From Episyrphus balteatus (lineage: Eukaryota > Arthropoda > Insecta > Diptera > Syrphidae), in the NCBI RefSeq assembly GCF_945859705.1, contig NC_079137.1:67540277-67604276 (forward strand): a stretch of DNA of 64,000 nt. Reading direction: 5' to 3'. Under the pieces are notes generated by a model. The model searched no databases and was not told where the DNA came from. It saw only the letters and a list, made by a program, of their open reading frames with translations. Below are positions 13,501-28,500 of the stretch, piece after piece; within the stretch, counting starts at the first letter, position 1, and each line of letters starts with the position of its first letter. Position numbers and translations under genes: made by a program.

Positions 13501-16500
13501 GGCTTCCTCTGATTCCTCCCAATTTATAACTTCTTTACTTCAATAATATTAGTATTTAGTATGAAAATAACTTTTTCTAAAATCAGTAGTTCATCCAGGA
13601 TATTATCCTTATATCAGGATTTAAACTAAACATTATCCCTTAGTACTGCATGCGTTATAAAATTTAACATTTGCAGTGAGCTAAAACTGAGCCAAATATT
13701 AAGTCAAATCAACACACCTGCTTAAACATCACTTCTGAATAAAAATAAAATAAAAGTGCGGAGCACATATTTAAAATTAATAAAAACACTGATGAAAACC
13801 AGTCTTCATCACTCCAACTTGGATTCATCATCACAAAATAAACTTTCACAGAAACATATTAAACAAATTTAAACTAAAAACTCGAATGACTCGACCTTAG
13901 ACAATTCAAATAACACACAAGAATTCCAAATCATCCTATTCCCACATTCCAATTCAAAAACTTGAGGTCAATTACTTTGCCTTCAAGGACATAGTTTTAC
14001 TAACTTTATCTCTATATAGTGAATACTCGTATGTTAGGTATGCAGATATCCTTCTGCATATTACCATAGCATCAACCATCCTGTCCTGACTCAGCATTAT
14101 AAAACTTTATGACAATAGTTTTTTAAGAATGTTTATAGAGCAAGAATGTGTGAATAAAAAAAGAATTTCCTCTGCTTCTTTCTAAGTGATATTAAAAGCA
14201 GGAAAAAAGTAAAAAAAAGTTTGAAAATTAAAAGTGTTGATTTAGCACAGTTAGCAAAAAAAAGAAGTAAAAATGCAAAAAAATTTTCCAACCACAAGAA
14301 TTTGAATTGCAGTCAAGAATAATTGCCATGGAAAATGGTTAAAATGCTGGATAAAAGTGCTACAAGAGTTAATTATGTTGAGGTTTTATAATTTTATAGT
14401 TTAGTGTTGAATGGTAAAAGCTTTGAAGTACTTTTTATGTCACTTAAAAAACTGTTGAACAGTTGAAGACAACAAAAATAGTTAAAAGCATTTTGTGTTC
14501 AAGTGTACTTGAAAAATTTAGCAAAACTTTTCCAATTTAGCTGGTTTTTAAATGATTTTTTGAAATTAAGGGGATAAAAACATTAATTTAGCCTCATTTT
14601 ACTTCAATTAAAATCCAATTTTATCTTTTTCATTTCAGAATATTTCAATACTGATCGTATTAATATATGCGTGGCGAATAAGTGTCAACGTCAGACGACC
14701 CGGCGAACTAGAGGACGTCTATTATGGTAAGATTTCAAAAACCACCCGTTTCCAACCTAATTTATGTTGATTTTTGTTATGTTTGACGTGAATATCGTAA
14801 AAACCTATTAAATTTGACTTCCGTTGCAGGTGTTCAAATAGCCTACTTTGCCATAATCGGGACTCAGATGTCAATGATATTCCTCAGCGTGATGTTGATG
14901 TTTGGCATTTACAAGGTAAAATTGGAAAATCCATGCAAATAATATTTTAGTTTTATCTCCTTTTTCCATATCCCTAGAAACCCGGTATCCATGTCAAAAA
15001 CACACACACACAAAGTGCAAACATTATATTCAACCATATAAAGACCAAAAACCAGAAAACCGCATGTTCTTCATTCCCCACATTCAAATTTCATACTCCA
15101 AAACCCTTAACCCACGACGACGAAAAGCCCACTGAAGCCAACCCAATTTTGGCGGCAAATAGCAATTTTGTTTATTTTGAGAGGATATAAAGAGACCAGA
15201 TGTATTGGTTTGGCAGAAAACGAAAATAAATCCAAAAAGCATACGAAAAAGAAGTTAAGAGCAAGCATCTTGTTGTGGTGAGGAAGTAGATACCCAAACC
15301 ATACCCATATAATGGTACTTTGAGCTTTGACGTGACTTCCTCGCCAGTGTTGACCTTTTTTTTTATGATGGAAAATGAAAACCCTGATGTTGTGGCATTT
15401 ATTTAAGTCTTATGATCTTATGCATGGTTGGGAATACTATAACCATATTCTCTTCCGCCTCTTACCACCACCGTCATTGTATCAACAATAGGCCCGGTCG
15501 TTATCCATCAATTTTTTTTTTTTGGATGGATGTTTTGAGGCGGCGCACTATGGGACCAAACGATGTAAATCATCTCAAAATTCCATAACTTTTTTGTTTC
15601 TCAATATTTTTTTTTGAAATTTTTCACGAATATACTACAATGTATATGCTTCAACATGTAATAAAAATCAGAGCTAAAAAAATTAGGTATGTATTTATTA
15701 TAAAACAGAAATTATGAAAAAGTGCTCAAATTCATCAATTAATGACTAAATTCATATACAAAATTATATTTAAGTCTTTGTATTTTGTTTTTAAATATAA
15801 GTGAAGTTATCCTGGATATAATATCTTGATAAGACAGCAAAAATTAAAGATTATAAATTAAAAAAAAGCATACGAACGAAAGAGAATATAAAACTCATTG
15901 TATATAGGTAGAATTTATTTTATAAGTAAGAAAAGAAAGAAAAATGTTAAAGAGATAAGTATTCACAAACGTAGAAACTAAATTAACCACTTTCTTAATT
16001 AAATCAAAATTAGTGTGTATTTAAAAAAAAATTAAACAACAAAATGGGTTTAAAGAGGAAGAAAGTATCAAAACGAAATAGAATATGAAAATAATTTATG
16101 TTTTATAGAGAAGACTTTTTCAAAATAAAACAAATGCTTGAGATAAGAATTAAGATAGCGTAAACAAATACAAGTTTGAAAAATAATTAAATTAAATCAA
16201 ATCTGCAGATTTTGATTTTCGGCACTTGATGGGATGGATTTTGATGGGACTTGAAATCCGTTCCGAATGTCAAGCTTGTTGGGAATTCTCTATATACATA
16301 CATAAGGTGTCCCAAAAGTAATAATTTAAACAACATATCCCAAGTTCTTACCATTTTCGATTAAATGCACATCTTGTGAAATTTCGAAAAATTCCTACTT
16401 TGAAACAGTATTTTGCTTCCCCTGTTCATAATTGATTTTTGTTTTTACAAATAGTTCACTAAAACATTGGTAAATAAGAAACAATATATTATTTAATCCA

Positions 16501-19500
16501 AACACTTTTTATTTCGTTCGCCATATCGCTACTAATTAGTTAGCAGTTTTGAGTCTTAATGAAACTCAATTTCTTACTTTTATTGAAAATATAAATTTTA
16601 AATTTTGAAACTGGTTTATAATTTTTAAAACCTACCTAGTTATCACGGTTTAAAAAAAAAGTATTAAAGTTTCGGAAATTGAAGTTATAACGAAAGATAC
16701 TATAATTTGAATTCAACGAAACAAGGTTTTTCAGAGTAAGAAAAAACAACAAAAAACATATGTTTTTGTTTAAACTAATTTGTGGCGAAATGGCAAGTGA
16801 AATATTTTTTTTTTGTTTGTTAATTGTTCTTTATTATCAATTATTGTTTTAGGGACACATTTGTAAAAAAACAAAAATAAATTATGAACAGGGGAAGCAA
16901 AATACTGTTTTAAAGTAGGAATTTTTCGAAATTTCACAAGAAGTGCATTTAATCAAAAACCGTAAATATTTGGGATAAACAAGTTACCAAATTTTAAGAG
17001 CCCTTTAAAAAGCCTATGAGAATATTTCATTCGAATCATTAATTTTGAGACACCCTGTAGATGACAGTAAAAAAAAGATTTGCAAACATTTTTGGAAAAT
17101 TTTTATTTTATACATTTTTGACCGTAAATCAAAATGGCGCAAATATGCGCAAAATTTTATTTTTATTCCTTAATTTTGAGTAATATGAGATTCTAAATTC
17201 ATTCATAACTCGACATCGGCAGTCGTCGGCAAAGTAGAAATCTACAATTGAAAATTAAAGTTGGCCAAATTACTTCCCATTAATTGTTATTTTTTTCAAG
17301 CAATCAATTTAAAGTACATTCAAAAACAAATGACGGATTTAATAAGTAGAGATTCTAACCTTTTTATTGATATACAACACTTATAAGGTTTCTTCACAAA
17401 CTTCTGAGAAAGCTAAGTTTAAACTGTTATATAAAATATAACGAAAAACAATAAAAATTAAAATGTAAGGTTCGAGACTCATTTTAAGTACTTTTATCCA
17501 AAATATATTAAAAACAATGTATGCTATCATAATTGCGCACATTTCTATTATGTTTAACAATCATTACTTTTTTGAAATGATCACATTTGTTAAAACCAAT
17601 TTTGAGATGGTTTTGGTCGTTTGGTCCCATTGTGCGGCGGCTTTCGCGGATTATTATTTGGTTTATGCCCAAGTGGATCCAATATCAAATGGCGGTTGAT
17701 GTTTGTTTTTTGTATCTCTTTGAAGGTACTTTGAATGATGGGAAAAAAGACAGAGGGTTGAGGCTATTTATAGTACAAACGGTTTTTTGGATTTATTTGA
17801 AAGGGAAATGTTTATGATGGAGTGAATGTGTATGAATGTGAAGGGTATTGGATGCCCTATTGACTTAAAGGACGAACTTGTAAGAGCTCTTAAAGTCAAA
17901 TAGGCAACTTATTGAGATGTATTTTTTTTTCACTAAGGGTATTCCCATGTCAAAGCTATGGAAAAGTAAATGTTCATCCAACTTATATGCTCAGTTATAT
18001 AAAAAGGAAAATAAGAAGAATTCTTTTGGTAAGGGAGGACATTGGTTTTAGATTCCTCATAAGAACCTTAAAGAAACATTGTGATGGATATTTTTTATTT
18101 GCTAAAGGATAGGTCTCTCGAAATTTTAAGTCGATTGTGCAAATGTGTGGGCATGCCTTTGATATATAACCCAGAGTATATTAAACTGAAACTTTTATAA
18201 CTTCTTGGAAAAGAGAAAATATTATAATTGTGGGTGTTGAAACATGTTCTAGAATTCAAAATGTAAGTCAATTTGGAAAATTTAAGAAGAATTTCATAAA
18301 TTTTGTTTGAAATGCTTTTCTTGTTGATAAATAATATGACAGAGATATATTAAAATTTACTTTCAAAGAATATTCAAATTAAGTTTGACTTATTAATGTT
18401 TGATTTTTTGATGTTTAAATAAAGATATTTTCAAAATTAAGCTTATTAGCATTTATTGTAAGGCTCTTTTTCGTCTAATTTGACTGTACTATATTCTTTT
18501 ACTGAAATAATCCAAATTTATAAAAATAAATTATTGAAATAAGCAATAATATCAGATTTGTAGAAAAAGGAGATATTTATTGGTAAAAAACAATTTGGAT
18601 TTTCAATTTTAACGCTGCCTTAAAATAAGTGAAAACTTCTTTAGTATCGTAGTGATTTGAAACAAGATGAAACGAAAAATCGACACGAAAAATCAATTGA
18701 TCATAACTTTTTTGTTTTTATAAATAGATGAATAAAATTAATACAGCAGATAGGTAATTAAATAAATTATGATTGTGCAAAATTTAAATTAATTTCATAT
18801 TCAAAATTCTGAGATAACGGTGAAAAGATGTTTTTTTATTCTAAACACGTTATATCTTTTGATCTAGTGCACATAACAAATTTATTTAATTTTAGTACGC
18901 ATGCTAATAATATTACCTTTTATTTAATATATCACACATAACGGTACGTGCTCTACAAGTTATATAATCTTTAATTGAAAAACTTGAAAAATACCTCAAA
19001 ACACCTGTGAAGATTTGTTGCCGATGACCAGCCAGCAGTAGAGGAAGTACCGTAATCTCAGTTTGAAATTTCGACATGGTTGGCTTTAAAAAATTCATAC
19101 TTTTTTTTGTAGGCATGGTAGAAATATGATTGAAGCGTCACATAAAAGGTGAAATAATAATGATATTAAATTTATTTTAGGTTGTCTTTTAAAAAATGGA
19201 TTTAATGGCGTTAGAAGAGAAAAGAGTTTGATTGTTTTGCTTTTTTTTATGAAAACTAATTGGGTTAAAAAAATTCTAGCTCTTTTTGTAGATGTTGTAT
19301 AGACATGGTCGGTATAAATATTTTGAGCTGAAACAATAAGCTTTCAGATGGTATAAAATTTATTGTAGGTTGCCATATAAAAAAAGTGATTTTTTTTTAA
19401 TTATTTTTAAGGTTTCACTTCAACCACGTGTGAATTGCACACATGATTTTTTTTTTGTTTGGTAAACTATTGTAGTGTTATGGTAGATTTAATAATTTGA

Positions 19501-22500
19501 AGCAAAGAATAAAAAGAACTAAATTAATAAGAAATACCTAAATACAAAATATTAAAGTTCGCTGCTCAGCTCTTTTGTTTATAAACCAAACTAGTTTACA
19601 AAAGAATCAATTTTTTTTTGTCTACCACGAAGGTTCACAACGTATGGACTCACTTCGCGACTTGCTTCACAACATTATGTTCTAGGCTTAAAAAACTTGA
19701 AAATTTCTAAAAAAAAATGTTAAGAAAAAAATTTGAATGAAGGAAAAAAATACTTTTTGATATTTTCACTGAATAGCTTATTATTAAGTCACATTTGGCC
19801 AGCAAGTAGGTATTGGTGAAACTCATAGTGGCCGTGGATTCCTTTAATATATTCATTGATTGTTAAATTTTTAGTTGAAATTTAGATAACTGAGACCTAA
19901 GGTCTGGTTCAACTCATCCGATATCAATTGAATTGGCGAGACCTGCTTTTGATTTCTTGAAGCTTGTTCAGAGCTACCTCTGCTCAAAGTATCAGTTGTC
20001 CATTGATGGGTTTTTATTTAATTTATGTAAAAACGATTTGTGGGCTAAAAAAGGGTAAATGGAAATTGCTGTAGAATTCAGATATTCATATTCTTCTTTA
20101 GTTAAATTCAACTTCTCAAGTAGCACAAAAGTCTAAAATACACCAAAATATTTGGAATATTTTTTGCACTTTCGTGATATGCATTTTGAATATAAAAAAT
20201 ATACCATTTTCTCGTATATAATAAACTCCGCTGGTTAAAAAATTAAACCGATTTTGGTATATAAATAGAGCTAGTGGTATAAAAAATGAACTGGTTTTTG
20301 GTGAAAATTATTCCTTTGAAATTGAAAAATACACAATAGATCTATGGATAAAATACACCATTTAAATTATTCTGATTTATAATTTGAACCAAAGTTTATT
20401 TTTTAACCTTAAATAGTTTGATGAACTAAAATGTACACTATTTCTTATGAAATAAATGAAAATAAATTATTCTCTATCACAATAAAATTAACTAGTGATT
20501 AAAAATAAATTTGAGTGCCTAATTTAAGAACGAAACAAATTCCATCTACTGATTTTAGATACTACCCCGTCTAAAAATCGAGCGCCTCAAAAATTTCAAT
20601 GAATTAATGATTTTTTTTTTTCGATTTTAAAAATCAGTTTTTCAAAAATAATAATTTTTTTGTTGTTTTTACATTTTTTTAGAAGCGTTCTCTTATTGTA
20701 ATATAAACGAATCGAAAAAAGGAAGAATGCGGGATAATTAGGCCGATATAGTACTATTATAGTAAAATAATTAATCGCTGTCTTCATTATTTAAATGGCG
20801 GCCATGGAAAAATATGACGTCTCCCACTTATGCAGCCTGGTGAATTTTTTGTCCACAGGGTGTACTTCCTACACCAAAGAGAGTGCACAAAATATACCGT
20901 TTCGGTTCATTTGAGAATCGAATAATTTTATGCACCAATAATGGTGTATTATAAAAACAATTGAATATCGGCGTATTTTTTGCACGGAATCTTAAAAGAA
21001 ATGTTGAAATTTTGCACAGAAAAGATGATGGTATAATTTTTGTACCATCTTTTTTGATACATACACCATTTTATTCAAATTTCTCAATTTTACACCAAAA
21101 TTAATGAATTTACACCAATTTATACACCAGTGTGCTACTTGAGTTAACTTTAAAAAAAAAAATGTTCTCAAATCATTCAAAAGCATATAAAATGGGAGCA
21201 GAGATAATAAAATGTTAATTTTGTTAGGTCCGTCAAGCTGGGTACGCCACAACCGAAAATCCAAAATCTGAGTATGCAGGAATTTTTGCTTTACGTCAAG
21301 CTGGGTACGCCACAGATTTGAGGGGTAAGGGCAGGAGCAACAAATTCGAGATTGGGGTAACAAATTAGCAACAAATTAGCAACAAATTCCTGCATACTCA
21401 GATTTTGGATTTTCGGTTGTAGCGTACCCAGCTTGACGGACCTAATTTTGTTTTGACTGTAAAACGAAGTACATATGTTATTTTATTTTTATGTATGAAA
21501 TTTGTTTGCAATGAATACAGAATTTCTACCTACAACAAAATTTCAAGCAAAATATTTCGTTCATTTTAAAATCAAAAAATTTGCTCTAAAGTACCTTTCT
21601 TGGAAGAAAAATAAAAATATTATCATTGTCTTGTCCTTGAGGATAAAATAAGAGTTGAACATTTTGTATGATTAAGATTCTTAAGCTACAAACCAAGTTA
21701 AGTAAATAATATTAATTTTGATAGCTATTCTTCATCACGTTCTTTTACAATTTTTACAAATTTAAATAATAAATATAACATCTGCAATTCTCGCAAACTA
21801 ATTATAAACCATTAAAGATTTAACCCAATTAAAAATTATCCATAAATAAGCAAAAAAAAAAAAAAACCCGAGTACCAAATTAAATATTTACGATGCCTTA
21901 TATTTTATTCTTCACGAGTTTTGCAAAACTTAAATTTCCAATTTAATTAAGTCTCATGCAGACACAGCAGTCAATAAATCCCTTTTATTTTTTCGTATCC
22001 ATACTTTTTGCAAGTTTATTTAGGACAAATTCAATAAATCACAGGCAATTTAAACCAACTTGAAAGTACAAATCTCAGCACGTGCTGAAAACCATTAAAT
22101 TAAGGTTCCAATAAGCTTTTTTTTTTTAATTTCCCTAAAAAATTATTTCCCCAAATATTGGCCAAAAAGAGAAAAAAAAATATTAAGAAACCTCTAAGCA
22201 ACCATACTTAAAATATAATAAAGCTTTAATTATCGTCCCTAATGGCCACTTATTAAGAAACGCTAAACGTTTTTCCTTCAAAATTGTGTATAATTATTTT
22301 TAGAACTTTTTCATTGTGTTCCCTCAGCTCAGCCTCACAATAAAAATAATAAACCTACACAAGCAAGCAAAGAAGAAAAAAAAAATATTCACTATACCTA
22401 CCAAAAACCAACATTCTTTTTGGAAGTCTCTCTCTAAGAAGGATTTCCTTTTCTTTTCGCTTTCGTAGAACAAGTCTTAATTTATGATCTAAAAATATTA

Positions 22501-25500
22501 AAACCTCACTATACTGATGGTGGTTTTCATCAAGTCTAAGTGAGTCTCTGAAAAGCGAAAAAAAAGGACGAATAAAATTTTAAAACACTGCCTGCCAAGA
22601 GTGTGTCTTAAATTTAATTATTCGAAATAAGCTATAATAAATAATGACTACGTTCTACCGCTTGACAGCAGCGGCGGTTACTTTAAGCAGACGAATGTTT
22701 ACATATTTACTTTTACTCTCAGTTTTATTTATCTCCGCAGAGAGAGAAATTAAATATTTATCATGCCAAGATCAAAATAAATATATAAACAGCGCGACAG
22801 AAGGGCCCTGCGTTGTCTAGAGTAGTGTGACAAATTACAAGGACATATAAAGACTGCCGCATCCTTGCTCTTGGCAAAAACCAGAAAAAAGAACAAAAAG
22901 TTGTTGTATTTTGCTTTCATTTCGTCGCATTAAATCGAGGAAAAAAGAAAAGTAAATGCCAACCAAAAATAAGAGAAATGACAACCACAAGGACTAAACT
23001 AGAGCATATTTGCATAATTTCTCTTCACATCCTTAAACCTAATTGGGACACAAAATAATATAAATTCCATTTGTCTAGTCCACATTCAAATGTGTGTTTC
23101 ATATAAGAAGGATCCAGCGAGAAATACACACAACATAACCACACACATGCATTGTGTCCTTGTTGTATATGAATTTTTGTGGCAAGGATATGGTACAGAA
23201 GAAAAATAGTACAAACTCTTATCCTTCTTTTCTTGCTTCGTTTTTTCAAGTTTAAGTGTTACAAGTTCATTTGAGTACTTTTGGGAACAAATGGGCTTGC
23301 CGCAATGCCACACACATGTAAACGACATCCGACTGAAGGAAGTGTCCTTAATTTTGAATTTCCACATATTTATCCTTTTTTTTTTGCTATTATGATGATG
23401 ATGTTGATGTTTTTTTTGTATTCCTGAGCCGCACACACACATGGTGCATATAACAATTATGAAAATTGTTTCTAAAAGCTCAACTCAGCTCAAAATGAGT
23501 GCCCGCGTGCGTCTCTTCGCGTCTTGCGTCGTTCGTTCTGGATGTTTCATGGGTGACATGTCAAACCCAGGCATAATTTATATGGAAAATGTGTTTTTAT
23601 TTGTTTTTTTTTGCTTGTTTTTGTTTTGTGTGTGGTGTGTCTTTTTAGGGTCAGAAAACTCGTGGGCGTTTTCAGAGAGGAAAACACCATGTGTACCTAC
23701 ATGAAGAAACATTTTCATAATTTGTAAAAGCATCAAAGTGCGGCAGCCGCATCATAGCATGCAGTGTTTTTTTGCTGTTTTGAATGGTTGCTTGCTTGTT
23801 TGTTTGTGTTTTTTGTTGTGTTTGTGTGTGGTAAATGTCAGTTTTACAAAATAAGAAAATGTTTACATGGGAGCATTTGGAAGGAAACGATTCAGTTGCT
23901 CTGTGTGTGGTTTTAAAAATGTCACCAAATAAAACCACTTTTGTGTATGCGGAAATATGGTAATAATTTTAACTGAAAATGTATAAAGGTCGCAGTTGCA
24001 GGTATTATATTTGTTTTTGATGTCCCCGACTGAAGTAATAAGAAAAAAACCACTGACGTGAAGGGAAAAAATGATACGTTCTTTGGTTAAGGTTGCTTGG
24101 CGGTTCTTTCAGCTTTTTAAAGGTTTTTTTTTATAAAGAAATTGAAAGAGCTTTGTTGAAAACAATTAAAGTGTTTGGTGTTTTATTGCGAAAGCTCGTC
24201 AAGGTATTAATTAAAAGACGTTACTAAATTAGAAGATTTTCAGCTTCGTATGAAATGGGAATTGCCGTCGTCGTTGAACTACCAGGCCAGGAGTAGAAGG
24301 AAATTGTGGAACAATGACAAAAGTCTCAGATACGGACAAAATAAGGACTATAGATTTGGGATCAAAACAGAGGCTTGCGAATCAAGTGCGACATAAAAAA
24401 AAAGTCCTCTCTAAGCTCTTTTCATAACTGCAAATCAAAAGATTCGTGGAGGTCTGGTTTCTGAGATATTTACAACCAAACATATTTTTTCTTTCTTTTT
24501 CTTATATTTAGAAGCTGATATCTTTTGACCAAAGTCTCAAAATTGGTTTTAAATTAAAAATATGAGTTCATTATTAACAAGCCTATGCATTCAGGTAAAA
24601 AAATTACAAATATATATTTTTTTGTATTTTCGAAAAAAATCCCTTGCAAAAAAAAAATTTAGGTACTTTAAAAATTTTCTCCAAATTTATTGAGTGAGAC
24701 ATCAAAACAAAGTTCTCTTTAAGCTCTATTCACAACTGCAAACCAAAAGATTCTTGAAGGTCTGGTTTCTGAGATAAGTATTTCTAACCAAAAATATTAT
24801 TTCTTTCTTTTTTTCATATTCAAAAGCCGATATCTTTTCACTAAATTCTCAAAATTAGTTTTGAATAAAAGATATGAGTTCATAATTTACAGGCCTATAT
24901 ACATTCAGGTTGAAAAAGTGGTTGTCTGAAAAGTCGGTTTACGGACGATAATTTTACGTGATAACGTCATAAGAAAACAAGAAAACCACTTCCATCACCC
25001 AAAAATCCATTTTTTTTTTAAATAACCTATAATAAATTTTATACTACCTGAAAGCCTATTATTTCAGCTCAAAATATTTATATCGATCATGTATTTAGTC
25101 TTTACTACATCTACAAAAAAAGCTACAATTTTTTGAAATCAATCAGTTTTTATCAAAAAAAAGCAAAAAAAATCAATCTTTTTATCTTCTTAAATCGATT
25201 ATTTTCTATAAAACCTATAATAAATTTTATATCATGTGAAAGCTTATTATTTCACCTTTTATTTGACACTTCAATCATATTTCTACAATGCTTACAAAAA
25301 AAGTATGAATTTTTTTAAAGCCAACCTGTCGAAATTTCAAACTGAGATTACGGTCCTGGTCATGGGTAACAGATTTTCATAGGTGTTTTGAGGTATTTCT
25401 GAAGTTTTTTTTAATTTGACATTGTGTAGCTTGTAGTAAGTGCACCGTTATGTGTGATGAATCAAATGAAAAATAATATTATCAGCATGCTTGATAAAGA

Positions 25501-28500
25501 TAAAACAAATTTGTATGTGCTCTGGATTAAAAGAAAGAACGTGTTGAAAAATAGAACTATATTTTACAGTTATCTCAAAATTGTAAATCAAAATTGAATG
25601 AAATTTTGAACAAATAAAGTCCTGCCTATTATTTTTTTATCATCAACAGTATAAATTTCATTCATTTATCTGTTGAAGAAAAAAAGATAAAAAACGGTTA
25701 AAAACGGTCAAAAAGTTAGGACAAAAAAACTTGTTTTCCCGTTATTCGGTCAAAAATCATTTTAAAATACCAATTTCTTTAGCCAGTGCATAGGCACGGT
25801 TATAAGCTGCATTTATGTTCTATAAATTTGAATTTTTTGAGCGCTACGAAAAATTGCTAAAAATAAAAACCCACTTAAAAATACCAGTATAAAAGTAGGT
25901 GTCTTACAATAATTCATATTTTAAAACGTAGAGATTTTAAGTTTATTTTTAGAATTTTTTTAATGCCATTATCAGCCTTGAATAAATTTAACTATCGATT
26001 AAAAACTTTCTACATCACGTCCAAAAGTCATTGTCTTATTTGTTAAAAAGCATGGGGTTTGGTTATATCCTCCTCCTCAACCATTAATATTCCCCAATCA
26101 TTATTATTATTTTACACTTGACAAAATTTTTCCAATTTCAATTTCATTTTTTTAATTTTTAGGAAAATCCCGGATTAATTGTGCCTTGGATAATTGGTTT
26201 TATAACATTTATGGCATTAGAAGCTGTAGCTATGGTTTATTCCAATGTCCTGCGGGATCATGTAAATAAAGTAAGTAAATAAAAAAATAGAATTATAAAC
26301 AAACAAACAAAAAATATTTATTTTCCTCCACAAAAGAATAAGTAAGGAAGAAAAAGTGACAAACAAAAAATATTGAGAATCAACAATAAATAATAATCTT
26401 GACAAGAAATAATAATTCAGAATTCATGCAGTCGAAAAATAAAAGATAAATATCTCTATTTTTTTTTTTTTTATTTCCTTTATCCTGTTATTGATTTTGA
26501 GGATATTTGCAAAATTGAACAAAATAATTCTTTTAAAGAAGAAATGATTTTTCCATTCAATGAAGTAAATCCTACAGAGCTAAAGAGAGAGGAGACAATT
26601 TTTTGTTCAGTTTTTTTGTATTTTTTTGTATGCGCCTCTGGTGGTCTGTTATATTTTTTCTTTATCATCAACAAGGACCTCTCTTGGTAGTTTGTGTTTT
26701 TTTTTTTATTTGTTATTTTTTTGTTCATAATCAAAAGAAATTCAAATGTTATGCTAAACAAAACACTGAAACAAGCCAACACATAAAAAAAAAATATTGT
26801 AAATAATTCATGAACCATAAAGAATACTTTGTTGTGGGTTTTGAGGTTTTTTATAAGGCCGATGAGTCCTGAGAGGCACTTAAAATTTACTATATAAAAA
26901 AAAGTGTTGAGGGTCAGCGATATTTTGCTTGTTTTTGGTTTCAAAAGGAGTCAAGTTGTTCTTCATGTAATTGGATGCAGTTTAAGTGTCTTCTTTACAT
27001 AGTTTTTGGTTTTATTATGCTCGTAATATTTCTTTTCAAAATAACGTTTAATGTTAACCCTTTTATCGAAGGATCCCTTTGTTTTAAAAACACTTTTTAG
27101 TTTACTATTCAAGAGTTCTTGTGAATTTATTAAAATATAAATTCATACTCTTTAGAAATGCAGTGCTAAATGCAGTAGGGATACTTTTCTTATATTTCAC
27201 TAAGCCTTTTTAGAAAGTATTTTTGAATACAAATTTATTCTTATTTAGGAATTTTTTAACTTGAACTTTTACATTTAATTAAATTAACAAATATTTCTTT
27301 TCTTTTCAGCAATTTGACACAATGTGCAAAGCAGAAGTGACCTTTTTTATAGCACGAGCGTTTATCAATGTGAGTTAAAGGATTGGTTTTAATTTTCACA
27401 ACTCATTCAACAATACATTTTATCAAAACACTCATCATCAAAAAAGTGTTTCTAAATTAAGAACACTAACAGAGTATTCCATGGTGCAGACAAATTGATT
27501 ATTTACTGCCAGGTAGAATTCATTCAGTCAGTTTTCATAAAAAAAAAAAACAACAAAACATTTTCGAATATTTCGGACTAAAAACTAATGAGAGCATTAA
27601 CTTTGAAAACAAAATTAGTACATTCCATAAACTTTTGAAGAAAAATAGTTCGAAATTATTTTCATATTTTTTTCAAATTTTTAGTGTGGAAATAAGCTTT
27701 TCGACGTTGAATTTTCTACATTTTCTAAGACCGTAAGGTAAACTTAATTTTGGGTTGGAGTCGGAATGCTGTATGGGTCATAATACTGTTTTCAAAATAC
27801 TGTTAGCCAAAAACATACTGTATTTCAAAATTGTGTATGTAGAAAATACCGTATGGCTAAACTGCTGTAATCAAAAAATTCTGTATTCCAAAATTCTGGT
27901 TTACAAAACACTGCATTTAAAAATTCTGTATATTAAAATGCTGCAAAAAGGCTGCAAAATCGTTTTGATAATGTAACTTTGGTACTTTTTTACATTATCA
28001 AAACGATGTTGCTGCCTTTTAGCAGTATTTTAATATACAGAACTTTAAAAAGAAATTTTTTTCAAGAACTTAGAATCATATCAAGGGGTACGGTAGTGCC
28101 CAGCCAAGTTCTCTAGCAACTTTGGCACTACACCCTTATTTACAGGAAACAACTCAGGCCATTTTCGACCCCCCTCTAACTTCCACACCAAAGATGCTAG
28201 AAATTTCAAAATCGCTACATTCGCAAAATTTCAGCCTCCTACGATGAGTAGTTTCTGAGATATAGGGCTTTAAAAATCGCAAAAACCGTAACTGACTCAC
28301 TGACTCACTGATTCACTGACTCACTGACAGATCATCAAAATTATGGAGAACTTCCCGATATCGTAGAAACTTGAAATTTTACACGGTGATAGGACTTGTG
28401 GGGTATACAAAGGAAAAAATCGAAAACTTGAGATTTTCAATTCAGGGGGTGTGGCATCCGCCCATTTCCGCTGAATTTTCATAAAATGTTATAGAGCACT

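Noticed and set aside
20992..21363. 123-codon minus-strand frame
   Set aside because: It runs across the border between the TACACCA element and the 222-bp MITE, so it is a chance frame.
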